A DNA stretch of 64,000 nt from Cardiocondyla obscurior. Taxonomy: Eukaryota > Arthropoda > Insecta > Hymenoptera > Formicidae. The notes under the pieces were generated by a model. That model did not search any database, had not been told where the DNA came from, and worked only from the letters and a program-made list of their open reading frames with translations. The stretch covers positions 13,025,001 through 13,089,000 of the forward strand of contig NC_091865.1 of the NCBI RefSeq assembly GCF_019399895.1. The letters are read 5' to 3'. Position 1 is the first letter of the stretch. The number at the start of each line of letters is the position of its first letter. Position numbers and translations under genes: made by a program. Below are positions 45,885 to 56,847 of this stretch, piece by piece.

Positions 45885-48656
45885 ATGCAGCAGGAGTTTT
45901 ATACCTCTTGTATGAAAATTAATGGGATACCGCTTCTTCCACCACTGGTAAATATTTATTAACTACCATTATTTAGCTATATCTCTTGTAATAAATTGCT
46001 TTACGTTAATATTATGGCGGTTCTAGATGACCGACGACGTCAAGGAGGAAATGAGACGTTACAGGTCTTTGGCGGTTAAAGTGGAGGAAAACTTGAGGGA
46101 CAGAAGGCTTGTCGAATGCGACATTCGAGATAAATGGTTGGAAGCTGACGTAACAGTAGACAAATTAAGGAATATTAGATACAGTTCAGATAGCGACGTG
46201 TCCAGCCGTGACATCGTCACCAGCGATACCAACAATAGTGACTCTCATTCTAAGTTGACTATTGTTGAACCCATGATTCAAGATGCTGGTGAAACCAAAG
46301 ATGGCCAAGATATTCAGTCCTCCATATCAGACGTACAAAAAGACTCGCAATATCAAGTTTGTTTGCCAAAAGATATTGTTAATGATTCCCAACCTATAGT
46401 TGCCATGATTGAAGAAAATAAATGTATCAATGTATTAGAGGTAGCAACACCAAATGAAGATGTAACAACAGAGAATTGGAAACCTGAGGTGCCAAGAACA
46501 CTGGACATAGTCCCAATAACATTAAGTAACGACGAGGAGGATACGTCTTCTTCCATAGGAGTTTTGAAAGAAACTGAAAATCCACCTAAATTGTCACGCC
46601 AAAATTCCTATGTATTAGATACACCCAGCCCAGTATTGCTTGCCCATGCGAATATGGAACTGATAGGTGAGAACTACATTCCCACGCGTACTACTACGTC
46701 TCAACGAAAACAATGGAACATTGTGCAGCCTAAGGTGGAATGGGAGAACAAGCAATTTATGTCAGACGTTGAAGCTTTAGATCGATTAGAATGTATAGAG
46801 AAAATATCAGCTTTTCAACATAGTATTTCTGATAGTTCAACAGAATCTCATCAAGTCAAATCCACCGATACCAAAGCAACAATTGTTGAAGAAGATGCAC
46901 ATAAATTGGATGTCACGCCAACTAAACATAATCATAGCTCTAATACAGATTTGAAAAAGCAGAGTTCCTCAGAAAAATCAGAAAAAGATAGTGACTCTGG
47001 TATATTAAATTTATCGAGTAGAGAAAATCCAGAAGATGAGAAACAGCTTAATAGAAAGGAAAAGATCGAAGAGAATCGCGATTCAAATATCAAAACCAAG
47101 TCTTCCACGCCGGATAAACTCCTGACGATTTACAAAGAAATCGAAGAAATGCACAAGAAGCAAATGATGGAGCTGATACATCGTCAGCGGAAAGAGCAAT
47201 CGTTGCTACAAGCAGAATTCCAGAAACAACAAATGCTCTTGCTAACCGAAATACGAAAATGTGCTTCCGGAGTGCCGCGTCAAGGGAATGAATCAAATGC
47301 TACGTTAAATCGATCAATGTCGAACGACGAAACGAGATCGGTAAGTCACGAAATGAGACAACGATCGAATATAAATTCCCCCAATAGTATCCGCTATAAT
47401 ATTAAATCAACATTGGCGAATCGAGTGATCGTATGTCCGCTGGATTATTTTCCATCTAAAAATGTATACCTACTCAAACGTCAATCCTATACCGCGGACA
47501 ATTCTCCGGCGACTCTCGATGTTGATTTCGTAAAAAAATTGAGTTTGTGCGATACTGCATATTATAATAACAACAATGATAACAATAATAACGGTAATAA
47601 TGATGTTAACAGTAGTTACGAGTCGCGTGATCTTGTTGTATATAAAAATTCTAATGTGAGCAGGCAGTTATTTCCCTTAGATAGTAATGCGAAGCATGTA
47701 CCGGTGCTAGACACAGTATATCAGGATAAACACGTGAGTAATTTAAATAGAATTTCTAATATGCAGAGTATCCGTTTACTATGGGATAGCCTGTATTCTA
47801 TCATTATTTTGTTTTTTAAAAAAAAGGTATTAGAATTATGGTTTTTTTGTAGGTACAAGCAGTGAATATCATCAACGCCTACGCGCGTGGTTACTTGGTT
47901 CGTAGATTAATGAAGACCGAGCGCGTTATCACCTTAAAAAAGGTATATAAAGAGGCGTTGCAATGCATGCTTAAATTGCATGTTGACGCGCCTTTAAATT
48001 CGGCGGAAGTAGACTTCCTCCATCGTCTTCAGTTACAGGTAATTTACAAGTTTGTTTAAAAAGAATTAAAAAATTCTCAAAAAAAAGCGTGTAACTATTC
48101 AACGATTTAACGTTTTCAAGTGCGACGCGGCGTCCATGAATATAGTTGAATTATTCGCCCAGTCGCCGACAAACAGAATGAAAGTAATCGCGCAGGATCG
48201 CGAAATCAAAGAGTCTCGAGCGGAACGTCCGACTTCTTCTCGCTCATACTCGTTTGCAACTCAGAAGACCTTGGCTAGGAAGAACTTGAAGGAATTCGAG
48301 TCTACGTAAGCGCAGCTTTTTTTCTCGTCGTTGCACGTCATGGAATTCCGTCATACCGTATAACTATTATGCCTCTGTGATTATTTAGAATGGCAAAGTA
48401 CCAGCGACCGTTTAAAAGGTGCCTCACCAGATCTCGGTGTCAAACATGGACCTCGGATATGAGAGACAAACTCGCGTCGCCGAACACATTGCGTAAGTTT
48501 TGTTACCAGTCGTTTATTTAATTTTAGAGTTAGAGTCGTTTATTTAATTTATTTATTTTAATGAAATATATTTCAAGCAGAACATATTTCCGTATTGCAG
48601 ATCAAGGTATCAGAAGAAGCACGAGTACGGGCGCCGTGAGGAAGCCGTGGCGATGA
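45885..48656 (+). CDS. CCP110: Centriolar coiled-coil protein of 110 kDa (CP110)
   Basis: Six coding exons (45885-45947, 46027-47733, 47853-48038, 48121-48305, 48389-48492 and 48601-48656) give 766 residues. CP110 caps the distal end of centrioles, limits their length and blocks premature cilium growth. The N-terminus, ending GIPLLPPLMTDDVKEEM, matches vertebrate GVAILSPLLNIEKRKEM. Residues about 50-380 are acidic, Ser/Thr-rich and disordered. A Gln/Lys/Glu coiled coil follows (EIEEMHKKQMMELIHRQRKE, about 380-425). An Asn-rich run (about 535-548) comes from an AAT/AAC repeat. The conserved C-terminal part begins VQAVNIINAYARGYLVRRLM, an IQ-like segment matching VAKGFLTRRLMQT in human CP110, which binds calmodulin. 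MKVIAQDREIKESRAER then matches SILHHDREVRKEKML. The frame reading through past 47733 ends in low-complexity residues, so the GTGAGT donor there is used. A perfect AATAAA lies at 48952. Confidence 0.88.
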
Positions 48657-48951
48657 GACAGAGTGCCTTACGATATTGATTAAGCAACACTTTTCAATTC
48701 TCGCTGTTAGAGAGCGGAATTTCACGCGCAGAGTACAACAGTTGTATTATTTGAAGCGTTAGCTGCTCCTATCCTTCAAAAAGCACTAGTGCCTGATTTT
48801 TCGGATAAATTAATTTTATATTACTGTCGCATTTTTTGACTGATGTACGATACTTATCTGTGATACGTTTATATTCAATATATATATACATGGCTTCTTA
48901 TTTTTAACTTATTGAAGCTGAAAGGTAATTATTAAAACAAAATGTGCAGGC

Positions 48952-48957
48952 AATAAA
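48952..48957 (+). terminator. Poly(A) signal AATAAA, CP110
   Basis: A perfect AATAAA 296 bases past the CP110 stop, followed by T-rich sequence. Confidence 0.6.
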
Positions 48958-49059
48958 TTGATTTTATTGTCAAAAGATTAATTCCGAGGGTACAATCCTC
49001 TGTCTAATTATAAAAAAAAAAAAAAATTCTGTTTTTTCAAATATTTAATCATGTGCTAA

Positions 49060-49880
49060 GTTCCCTTCATCATTCCTTGTGCCGTTTGAATTATACGTGA
49101 TGTCCGGTCTTGCTTACAGATGCCCACCTTTAGCCGCGTCGTCAATTATCATTCGACCGGTTTAAAAGAAGATAAATCTCGCGGTTGTTCTGGCCGTTCA
49201 TCCTCGTTATCGAATATCCGCTAACTTCACGATGACATACTTTGAGGATTACGTCTCAAGAGGGCGACCGCCACCGGCCGCGCGATGACTTGCGCGTATC
49301 GAGTGCTCTATCGTCGGAGTTTAGCGGAACCCCTGCAGGCTTCCGCTTGGCGTTCCGCAAAGCGCGGAATATCCGAGTCTGCGCCATACTTCGCAGAGGC
49401 GTGTCCTCCGACTCGCGCGCTCGTATTTAGTACAACATTAGAAGTCCGCTTTACTCGTCAACGGTCTCTCGCGACGAAACGGACGGGTGGGTGCGCGCGC
49501 GAAAATTCACACCTCGCAGGAAAGCAGAGAGGATCGCGAAGAGAAGATAGAAGAGGAGAGAAGGCGGAAGGGTAGCTATTTCCCGCGGTCAGCATCCGTC
49601 ACCGCCGCCGACGTTGAGGAAAGAACGCGACTTTCCGTGGAAGATGTAACGACTTCCGGGGAGGCCCTCTCGCGAGGAAGAAACCGAGGATTCGACCCCA
49701 GAGGCACGACGAGAGGATACGCGCGAGGAGCGGCCCGCAGCCCGATTTTCTAATTCCACGGGGGTGGGACGCTTCGCCATCGGGAGGGAAGTTCATGGCG
49801 TGAAGCGTCATCGGTGCGACGGACGGACTCGCCCGTTTTATCCTTTGGAGAAGAGAGAGCTGAAACTCGCCGACAATCAG
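49060..49880 (+). promoter_or_regulatory. CpG-rich promoter-like segment ending in a splice donor; possible 5' exon of the 54.6 kb gene
   Basis: A CpG-dense segment ends at AATCAG followed by GTAAATCG (GT at 49881-49882). The next clear same-strand acceptor before a coding exon is at 54638, so this may be the non-coding first exon of the two-pass membrane protein gene, with a 4.8 kb intron. The pairing is inferred, and other donors are possible. Confidence 0.3.
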
Positions 49881-50492
49881 GTAAATCGCTTTTCCGCAAG
49901 CTTGCTTCGATTGACATGCGCGGGAAGGTTTCATCATTGCCGCGAAAGCTCCTTTTTTTTTTTTTTTTTTTTTAAATAATTTTCTTTTATTTTTATTACT
50001 CGAGGAGGGACGCGTTTCTCGTAGAGCGACGAGGTTGAAAGTAGCCGCGTTTATTTGCCCGCGTCTACGTCGCGGAGGACTCCCGGTGCAGTCTTAAGTA
50101 CGCTGCAGGCAAGGAGGACGCGCGTCCATGTCGCGGAAATTCTATTCCGAGAGGTGGACGGGCGGAACGGCGTCGCGAGATATTTTAGTCCCCGTATGGC
50201 GTAGCCGTCCGTTTCTAGCGGTAAACGCGTATCCCTTTCGCGCTCCTCCACCCGAGCCGACCTTCCCCATCCCGTCGCGTCGCGACCTCCCCCTTTTTTT
50301 TTTCTTTCCCTTTTTCCCTTTTTTTTTCTTCCCCTCGCGACCGCGCGATATTTATAGCGGTGCCACCGCGAAACGGAACGGAAATCTCGTCTCCGGCGGC
50401 CGCTGTTATCCGGATGGAAGGATCATCCGCGCGGATTCGCGGTCGCAATTTCTCAATTCTAATTAATTGCCGTTGCGCTCGGCACTCGGCCG

Positions 50493-50516
50493 AGCAGCAG
50501 CAGCAGCAGCAGCAGC
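50493..50516. repeat. (CAG)n microsatellite
   Basis: Seven to eight CAG/AGC units in CpG-rich DNA. It lies in no accepted coding frame. Confidence 0.85.
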
Positions 50517-52170
50517 TACTCGCGCGGTTTATCATCGATCGACCGCCGCACACCGTTTCGCCCGGTGTCATCGCGGGCGTGGATGTATACGTGGTCTGGC
50601 AACAGGTTACCTGCTCCTGCGACACGGCCGGCCGATCAGGGCGCATCCGACGAGCGACTTCGCCCGCGGGGGTGGGATCGTTTCGGGGGGGAAAATCGAT
50701 CGGAGCGTTTTACAAGGCGCGCGGCGATCGACCGGACGCGCAGGAAATTGACGTCCGAATCTAGTTTCGCGCGAATTTATTCTCGCACCGCTATTATCTG
50801 AGGGGAAAAGAGAGATCCGCGCGTCTTTCGCAGGCGGAAGTCGATTCTTCCCTCGGTTGGCAGCCGGTCGGTCTCGCGGCCAAGAAAAATAATCCCTCTC
50901 GTCCTCCCCGTTCTCGTCTTGGTCACGGGTCGGAAGAAGCCTCGGCGCGGGGTTTTCCACTGATGAGCACGCGACGTTCCAGCGTTTTCCTCGTGCGAAC
51001 GTAAACACGAACTCGTTCGTCCCGGTCGATGACTGCGGAATAGGCTGGTCGCGAGAGCCACCGCGGCTCGGCCACGGTGGTGTACTCCACGAGGGATGCA
51101 GAGACTCCCCCGCCAGCGAACTCTCGGATACGTGACCCGGATACGTCGGGATTTGCGTCATCATTCGTCCGCTTCGTGCTTCATTACTCGCGAGGGTTGC
51201 GATCTGTTTTGGCAGGACTCGGCTGGCACGTGAATTACCGTCGCGGATGTAAACGAAACAACGGGCCGTGTGTCACACCGCTGTTTGCCGTCATCGGCGC
51301 GTATCTCGCGTACAAACGTTTGCGTTGTAAATTCGCTCGACGAACGGCCAAGCTTCGCGTTTGGCCGTGCGCCAGACGCCAACGACAATAACGCGAAACG
51401 AATGGGCGTTCGTAATAATTTCGTGAAATGGCGAGCGAACCGTTCGCGTCGGCGTGAAGTAATGAAAAACAAACAGAAGAAAAAAAAAAAAAAAAAATTA
51501 ATGACTCGCTGACGTTAGTTTTATCTTTTCTTTCTCTCTCTCTCTTTTTTTTTTCTCGCCTTCGAAAGGTCGTGATAAAGCGAAATTGCGAAAAATAAAG
51601 CCTCCGGATGAAACGGTGTTAATGGGTAGCGTAAAGTGCGTAATTAGAACGCCGGGGTGTGTTGGTCACGAGGCGTTTCTGCGGGCGGAAACACCCCTTA
51701 TGGTGGCGGGAATCCCCCAGAGCGAAAGTGTCGTCTTTCCATTAATGTAATATTCTGGTTTCATCCGCGTGGATATCCTGAGAGTCAGATACGCTGATTA
51801 CTCGCCCCCGCGAAACTTTCCGCGACTTCGAGGAGCTCGGTGGTTAATTCGTTACTTAACTCGGCGCGTCGGTTATAGACCACTACCTTCGTTTGCTTTA
51901 ACTCTCAACTTCGCATCGATATACACGTATCTATATATATATATTTGCTCAGCACTTTGCGCGGATCTCATTACGCCGTCAGTCACCCTCGCGAGGGAAA
52001 ACGAATACATTTTCCTCTTTGCACTTTGCTTTCCTTTTTCCTCCTCTACGTTTTATTCTCTTTCGTGTTACTCGAGTCCGTTCTTCTCCGACGTTCTCTC
52101 CGGTCCGCTTTTGCGTATCGCAAAAAAAAAAAAAAAAAAAACCGGTCGATTCGACGGGCGAAAGGGAAGA

Positions 52171-52234
52171 AGAGATAGAAAGAGAGAGAGAGAAAGAGAG
52201 AAAATGAGAGAGAGAGAGAGAGAGAGAAAGAGAC
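52171..52234. repeat. (GA)n purine tract
   Basis: Mostly GA dinucleotides with a few A insertions, preceded by an A run. This is a GAGA-type simple repeat. Confidence 0.85.
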
Positions 52235-52768
52235 GAGATAGGAAAGTCGGGAAATTAACCTCGCCTTAATTTTCACCCTTTTTTTTCCGGATGGCGGCGG
52301 AGGGCGCGAGAGGCGTGCTTCTCGTAGCGTGGGCTTTCTCGCAGCACACATGCGTGGCTCACACGATGTACATAGTGCACACCGCCACTATCTCGTGTCC
52401 TCGTGTGTACTTCGCGTTTGCGTTCTGCAAGGGGTATGGGGGATGGTTTTATTGATCGTGGGGCAGGAAACGCTTTCGCGGCGCCGCGCATTGTGATCGT
52501 AAAACGAAGGAGCATCCGCGGAGTCACCCTTGAGATTTTTCCCCGTGACGCGAAAGGGGATGTGATTCCCGCGGGCTGATTGCCGGATATCGATTCTTGC
52601 CGCTGGTTATCGATGTCGATTCCCGTCCCGGCAGAACAGGGGCTAAATTGCCGCGCGCGCGGCGTGGATTTCCACGCGGACCAAGACAGAGATCCCTCCG
52701 CGGAAGAAGGGGCGAGCGCCGTGAGATAGAATCGCATTTCATCGCGTATGACCGTCTCGTAAAGCGAG

Positions 52769-52859
52769 GCGAAGTAACGAAAGCCGTTTCCGCGCGGAGG
52801 TAGCTTTTATCCCCCGCGAAGTAACGAAAGCCGTTTCCGCGGGGAAGCGACTTTTATCC
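52769..52859. repeat. 44-base imperfect tandem duplication
   Basis: Two copies (52769-52812 and 52816-52859) share GCGAAGTAACGAAAGCCGTT and then TCCGCG...CTTTTATCC, with a few changes and a 3-base spacer. See findings. Confidence 0.85.
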
Positions 52860-54639
52860 TTTCCGCTTTGTGTCCTTGCCACGGCCCGCGCGAGCCCCGA
52901 CATGCCGCAGCAAAGGCCACGACGGGGTGTCTCGCGTCGTCCGACAAAGAGAGAGGGTATCCGATTACTGCGCGATGCATGCCCTTTTATAGAGGAACTT
53001 GTCTCATTACACGTATAAATAAAGCACGCACGCAGCGCAAGGCATTTCGCGATGCCTCTCGCATGCGATCTTACGCGTCAGGGAGCGTTTCGCGGATGAA
53101 AGAAAAAAAAATAGAAAGAAGGAATAAAAGTAATATACGGGAAAAATAATATACGAAACGTAACTCGGAAATATCAAGGTACTCGCTCGAATCGACTCCG
53201 AGTATTTTTCGGCACAATGCGAACTTTCGTTCCGTACGACGTGAAAGTTCTCCGTAAATCGTCTGGATACTGATCACGTCCTACCACTCATCTTTTCCTC
53301 GACTTTTTCATGTTTCCGCTACACAAAAATCTCACGAGAAACGCCGGATTTTCCGCCGATATATTTTAGCCCCCGTTCGTGAAAATTCGAAGGAAACGAA
53401 AGCGACTCGAAAAATAACTCGTACCGCTTAAGAGCTCGTCCGCTTAATTTTCGTGCGTTTATTATATTTTTATTAAAACACGCAGAATAAAAGTAGTGGA
53501 AAACATAATTTTGCAAAATCGCCGTTGGTTTCGCTAAATAGAGTGCCTCGTTTTACGGAATCGTCACCGAGTATTCGATTATCCTGTTGCCCTATGCCTC
53601 GTTCTTAAAATAGGAAATGACTGCAAAATCGCTTTTTCTCCGGCGAATGGCTCGTTTCGCATATGAATTGCGTGCGCACCTAACGTGTCTCCGATGGCGA
53701 AAGGCACTCCTTTGAAAATAGCACGTCGAAACGAGGGAGCTTAACTTTCGCCGGGGCCTGGAAACCGAGAGGAAGAGGCCACGGAGAAAGGGAGTAGTTG
53801 GAAAATAACTGCGTAAGATACCACCTACTTTTGCTATTTACAGACTGCGCAATATTAAAGCTATGTATATTGACGAATGCCTCGCGATATACACGAGGAA
53901 CGCTCTCTCCAGCCGGTACGGAGAGAAGGCAAAGAAGCGATACGGAAAACGAGAAAGGGCCAGTCGGGATGGCCCTTTTTAAAGAGACGCCGCCGCGCTC
54001 GCCGAGATAAGAGGAGACGCTTCCGCAGAGGACCGAAAATGCGCGCGTCCGCCGTTCGCTTTGACTACGCGCGACTTCCATCGCAGTGCATCCTGTAATA
54101 CCCTGTAAATAGATCCCGTAGGCCTTTTAGATGAGTCTAGAGGTAGCAAATTTAGTGCTGACCGGGGGCTTGCCGAGCGCTAATGTAATAGAGGGAATAG
54201 AGACGCATCTTGAAACCCCCAGCGCGGAATTTCCTTCGCTCGTTGGCCATCGGTAGCGGCCGTCGAATGCTGTTGCGCGCACGCGATTGTGCGTGTACTC
54301 GATTGTCGTCCGGCCACGTTGTTCCCGGTGAACGGGCAACGTAGACCGCGTGATCGACCCCACGCGTCCCGCGACGACATAGTTTCGCGATCAGAAGGAC
54401 TCATCGGTTTCTTTCCTTCCGGCTTTTATGACCGCACGTCACGCCACCGGTTAGTTTTTTTTTTTTTCTATTTGCGACGTATGTGTTTCGTTGATAATAG
54501 ATAAGAAAGAAAAAGAAAGAGAGAGAGATCTCGCGACGACGACGCGAAAAACGGTGAGGGGGTTGAAATTTGCCGCGAGGGGGGTGGCTGGACTAGCGGG
54601 ATTGACTGAGCCAAAGGGTTGTCTTTCCGGTGTTGCAGG

Positions 54640-55530
54640 ATGCACGCGGTTGGATTGCACTCGGCGCTGGCCATCAAGCGTCAGCGAATGCGCCGGGATG
54701 AGCAGCGTCGCGCACGCGAACGTCGTTATAGCGCGCAATCGGGCGAAAGCGGCCTGACGTCGCCTAGGGCCTCGACCGGATCGCTGGACCACCATGGCAG
54801 GCACCACAAGGGTACGCATGGCGGAGCGCGCGCGGCCGGCCAAGGCATGCTGGACACGAAGGTGGTCACCTCGATTGGGATGCTGCACATCGGCGTGGTG
54901 TTCCTGGTGCTTGGAGCCTTCCTGCTGATGAGCGGTTTGTTACCGGGTGACCTGGCTCACTGGGGTACCAAGGCGAGCGGCGGCTGGTGGAACGAGTTGG
55001 TTGCGATTGGTCTGTTTGCGATCCTCGTTGGTATCTTCCTGATCGTCCTGAACCGCGTGATCGCCAAGAAGGAAGAGGACGACCTTGAGGAGTATGTGCA
55101 ACGGCAGCTCACTAGATCGCGATCCGGTCATCGACTTGAGCGCGACGTGGAGACCGGTGGGCTGACCACCCGCCACGCCAGGCGTGCGAAGCAGATGAAA
55201 CAGGTGTCGTCGGACACCTGTTTCGAGATCAAGGATAATGGCAAGGCCGACGGCAGCTCCGGTGGCTCGCCGCCAAGAAGCCCACCACCGGCGTACACTC
55301 CGCAAGTCGCGATCAACGGTGACAATCAATCGGCGGTCCAGTCGGGCCTCTATCTCGAGCAAATCACCGAGGAGGAGATTATCAGCGATCGCGTCGAGAC
55401 TTCAACCACCAACAGCCTCAGCCCGGGCTCGCCCAGTGAGACTCGAGAACTGCTGCAGAACGCGCGATACTCGAAGCAGAATGGTAACCCGCAGCAGGTC
55501 CATCGGTCGCTTTACGTCTCCAAGATCTAA
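54640..55530 (+). CDS. Two-pass membrane protein of unrecognised family (paralogue A)
   Basis: A 296-residue protein in one coding exon. I do not recognise the family name. A basic N-terminus (Arg-rich, residues 10-30) precedes a low-complexity linker. Two hydrophobic segments follow: about 75-101 (containing HIGVVFLVLGAFLLMSGLL) and about 118-141 (containing AIGLFAILVGIFLIVLNRV). They are joined by a short loop with GGWWNE. The long C-terminal tail is probably cytosolic and starts KKEEDDLEEYV. It holds an Arg-rich stretch, a Pro-rich stretch with a PPxY motif (PPAY, 216-219), and ends SKI, which fits a class I PDZ-ligand pattern. The ATG is the first in frame after a stop at 54607. It follows an acceptor by one base, so 5' UTR exons are expected. 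The layout matches the gene at 61362 (see findings). Codon use and frame strongly support a real gene; the function is unknown. Confidence 0.85.
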   Translation: MHAVGLHSALAIKRQRMRRDEQRRARERRYSAQSGESGLTSPRASTGSLDHHGRHHKGTHGGARAAGQGMLDTKVVTSIGMLHIGVVFLVLGAFLLMSGLLPGDLAHWGTKASGGWWNELVAIGLFAILVGIFLIVLNRVIAKKEEDDLEEYVQRQLTRSRSGHRLERDVETGGLTTRHARRAKQMKQVSSDTCFEIKDNGKADGSSGGSPPRSPPPAYTPQVAINGDNQSAVQSGLYLEQITEEEIISDRVETSTTNSLSPGSPSETRELLQNARYSKQNGNPQQVHRSLYVSKI

Positions 55531-56311
55531 ATTGGGCGGGGTTTGAAAAGAAGAGAAAAGGAAAACGACGCGACAAGCGGATACGCGCGGAGAAGTTCCG
55601 CTTTTTTTTTTCTTCCAGCATTTTTACGGGCGTCTTCCGGATCGCGGTATTTTCGGAAGTGAAATTCCGCGGCCGACACTTCCGAACGTAACCGGGCACG
55701 AAGCTCGCCAAGAGATAGAACGCGGTAAAAGAGGAAGCGAAGCCAGACGAGCGGAACAGGGGAAGCAGCAGGCTCGAAGAAGATCCCCGGCGCGGATTAA
55801 GCGGCAACTTTTTGCGCGACGTAACGCAGCGGTTGCCGGAACACGCAACGCGATATATATCCAAAAGGGAAACTCAAGAAAGAGCTTGAGAGAAGTGAAA
55901 CTTTCGATAATCATACACACATAATCATAAATACAAGCGTACACAATGTACAACGCTCGACGGACGAAGTAGGGAACCGAAGAATCGAATTCAAGGACCA
56001 AGAATACTATCCGTGGAGATTATATCGTAGAAAGAGGCACAAGTTTGCGAAGCGACTTTGCTGTTAAAGATAAACGCATTCTATATATATTATATATATA
56101 TTATATATATTAGGAAGTACGCGATACATACTTGGTTGAAAATATTTCTTCGTTTCTACTTAAAACGAGAAAAACAAAAGGAAATATTAATAATTCTTTT
56201 AAGCGTATAAACGACGGCGTGTATTACACTAATTCTCTGCGCTTGTTCCAAGTTCGATTCTCTCTTACCCTAATTTTTTCTATCGACCGGAGTATTTAAA
56301 AATAAAAAAAT

Positions 56312-56390
56312 ATACAGGATGTCTTACAGCAAACGGAGACTTTTTCGGGGGCAGGTAGAATTTATCGAAACAAGAAGAAAAATCCTATGA
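56312..56390 (+). repeat. Dispersed ACAGGATGTC-type repeat copy
   Basis: The block order is ACAGGATGTCTTAC, CAAACGGAGA, TTTTTCGGGGGCAGGTAGAA, ATCGAAACAAGAAGAAAAA. It aligns with 39487-39562 and, more weakly, with 30951-31020. It is probably a fragment of a transposable element. Confidence 0.5.
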
Positions 56391-56784
56391 CGTTTTCCAT
56401 CTATTCCCGAATAAGTTTGCTATCGGGCAACTTGCGTATATGTATAACGTTAACCCGCGGAAGATTATAATTAATTTCTATAAGAATCGTCATTTTTTAA
56501 AATCATTAACTTTTCCTTGGTAATTTTTCTATCATTGAGTATCGCGAAAGTTGGTAGTTTATATCGTTGTAGCATTCAATATCGTCGCGCATGTAGCCGT
56601 ATGTCGAAAAGTGAAGAGAGTTTATTCCCGCCCGAACACGCGACGCGGATCGAAAGTAGAGATCTCCTGATGAGAGATCCACGGCGTACAACGACACCCC
56701 GAAATTTAATTTATATACATTCCAGCGCTAAAAGTGCTCTCTCTAACTTTGAAAAAAATATTATAATAATAAGATAAAATAAAA

Positions 56785-56839
<55 letters not shown>
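56785..56839. repeat. (TA)n microsatellite
   Basis: About 27 TA units, with one CA interruption near 56800. Confidence 0.95.

Positions 56840-56847
<8 letters not shown>

Larger units (their letters stand above)
49881..54639. other. Long CpG-rich non-coding interval
   Basis: About 4.8 kb, with G+C far above that of 7-48 kb and many CpG-driven open frames on both strands (for example 50607-51164 minus and 54451-54888 minus). None shows a conserved motif or a matching splice structure. It holds a CAG run (50493-50516), homopolymer tracts (about 49952-49972 and 52121-52140), a GA-rich run (about 52171-52234) and a short tandem duplication (52769-52859). It ends in an acceptor (TGTTGCAG) one base before the ATG at 54640, so the last part is most likely intron. 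Confidence 0.4.

Noticed and set aside
47734..47865. Read-through extension of CP110 exon 2
   Set aside because: The residues are low complexity. A GTGAGT donor at 47734 and an acceptor at 47852 join the conserved IQ-like segment in frame.
50607..51164. 185-codon open frame, minus strand
   Set aside because: It lies in the CpG-dense block with other overlapping frames and has no protein-like domain or matching splice structure.
54451..54888. 145-codon open frame, minus strand, over the start of the 54.6 kb gene
   Set aside because: The opposite strand has a clear membrane-protein frame and an acceptor at its ATG. The minus frame is a shadow ending in poly-Lys from a T tract.
56235..56275. 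Possible tRNA B box (AGTTCGATTC)
   Set aside because: No matching A box and no cloverleaf pairing could be made around it.
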